From NCBI GenBank assembly GCA_018712225.1, contig DVHH01000121.1, positions 1-5,949 of the forward strand: a DNA stretch of 5,949 nucleotides, in the 5' to 3' direction. Both the position numbers and the translations under genes were made by a program. Under the pieces are notes generated by a model, which was not told the DNA's origin, did not search any database, and saw nothing but the letters and a program-made list of their open reading frames with translations. This DNA is from Scatomorpha intestinigallinarum. GTDB lineage: Bacteria > Bacillota > Clostridia > Oscillospirales > Oscillospiraceae. This document shows, piece by piece, positions 5,430-5,949 of this stretch (position 1 is its first letter; each line of letters begins with the position of its first letter).

Positions 5430-5949
5430 TTATCTCAGCACCGGCTGGAGCTGGCGGCCCTCCAGTGCGGCGGCGGCGGCCTCGCCCATGCGGGAGAAAT
5501 CCGCCTGCAGCGAGCTGGGCTTCCCCTGCGGGTCGTCCTGGCCGAAGGGGACGAAGTAATAGTTCTTCCGGTTGAGCAGCGCGGCGATGTTCTCCGCCGA
5601 GCCCGAGAGCGCGTCGTTGGTCGAGAGCGCTATGACCACGGGCCGGCCGTTGCGCAGGTGGCTCTTGGCGGCCATCGTCACCGCCGTGTCCGTGAGCCCC
5701 GAGGCCAGGCGGGCGAGCGTCGCGCCCGTGCAGGGCGCGATGACCAGCACGTCGAAGAGCTTTTCCGGCCCCACGCGCTCGGCCTCCACTATGCTGCGCA
5801 TGACGCCCTTGCCCGTCAGCGCCTCCAGGCGGGCGATGAAGTCTTCAGCCTTCCCGAAGCGGCTGTCCGTGCAGGCGGCAGTCTCGCTCATGAGGGCGGT
5901 GAGGTCCCAGTCGGCCGCCAGCTTCTCCGCCTCTTTCAGGACCTTCTCG
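5430..5949 (-). CDS. dpaB: Dipicolinate synthase subunit B, 5' end outside window
   Basis: This is the flavoprotein subunit of dipicolinate synthase (SpoVFB in Bacillus), which with DpaA oxidises the dihydrodipicolinate-pathway intermediate to dipicolinic acid in the mother cell for deposition in the spore core. The visible part carries CTDSRFGKAEDF, VLVIAPCTGATLARLASG, a TDTAVTMAAKSHLRNGRPV stretch, ALSTNDAL, YYFVPFGQDDP and a C-terminal LQPVLR, all lining up with the SpoVFB sequence as I remember it. An ATG at 5891 is in frame, but the frame stays open to the window edge and the upstream codons (EKVLKEAEKLAADWDLTAL) continue the family alignment. That ATG is therefore internal, and about 25 N-terminal residues including the nucleotide-binding glycine loop are missing here. 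A terminator follows directly, so it ends its transcript; dpaA is expected upstream beyond 5949. I recall TGN in homologues where TGA is read here, a possible substitution. Confidence 0.9.
   Translation of the reverse strand, partial: EKVLKEAEKLAADWDLTALMSETAACTDSRFGKAEDFIARLEALTGKGVMRSIVEAERVGPEKLFDVLVIAPCTGATLARLASGLTDTAVTMAAKSHLRNGRPVVIALSTNDALSGSAENIAALLNRKNYYFVPFGQDDPQGKPSSLQADFSRMGEAAAAALEGRQLQPVLR

Overview
The window comes from a GC-rich (about 60% or more by eye), low-repeat bacterial chromosome. It is most likely from an endospore-forming member of the Clostridia, and the Oscillospiraceae/Ruminococcaceae side fits best. Four things point there: an iron operon of the clostridial type (two small FeoA proteins, FeoB and a FeoB-associated Cys-rich membrane protein), a secreted protein with a Gram-positive-style signal peptide and three S-layer-homology (SLH) domains, a gene for the dipicolinate synthase flavoprotein subunit (a spore-specific function), and strong AGGAG-type ribosome binding sites. 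The genus cannot be fixed from the sequence alone.

Layout. Bases 22-2895 (+ strand) hold a ferrous iron uptake operon: feoA1, feoA2 (overlapping by 14 bases), an 88-base gap with a small hairpin and a palindromic AT-rich element, feoB (722 aa), and a 59-aa Cys-rich membrane protein that overlaps the feoB stop by 8 bases and is easily missed because it is so short. A strong intrinsic terminator (2915-2950) ends this unit. Bases 3071-5263 (- strand) hold an exported, SLH-anchored metallophosphatase/5'-nucleotidase of 730 aa, with its own promoter (5325-5353) and terminator (3029-3058). It is transcribed towards the feo operon, so two terminators sit back to back in 2896-3070. Bases 5430-5949 (- strand) hold the 3' part of dpaB (spoVFB), followed by its own terminator (5385-5416). 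Its 5' end lies outside the window.

How the genes work together. The feo genes form one machine: FeoB is the GTPase-linked Fe(II) transporter, the FeoA proteins are its cytoplasmic SH3-like partners, and the Cys-rich membrane peptide is a probable accessory taking the place that FeoC holds in enterobacteria. The nucleotidase (nucleotide and phosphate scavenging at the cell surface) and dpaB (spore dipicolinate) are separate transcription units with no evident functional link to iron uptake.

I find no clear evidence of an undescribed system. The points most worth a second look are the very short Cys-rich partner of FeoB, the sharp codon-usage contrast between the two overlapping feoA genes, and the palindromic element directly upstream of feoB.
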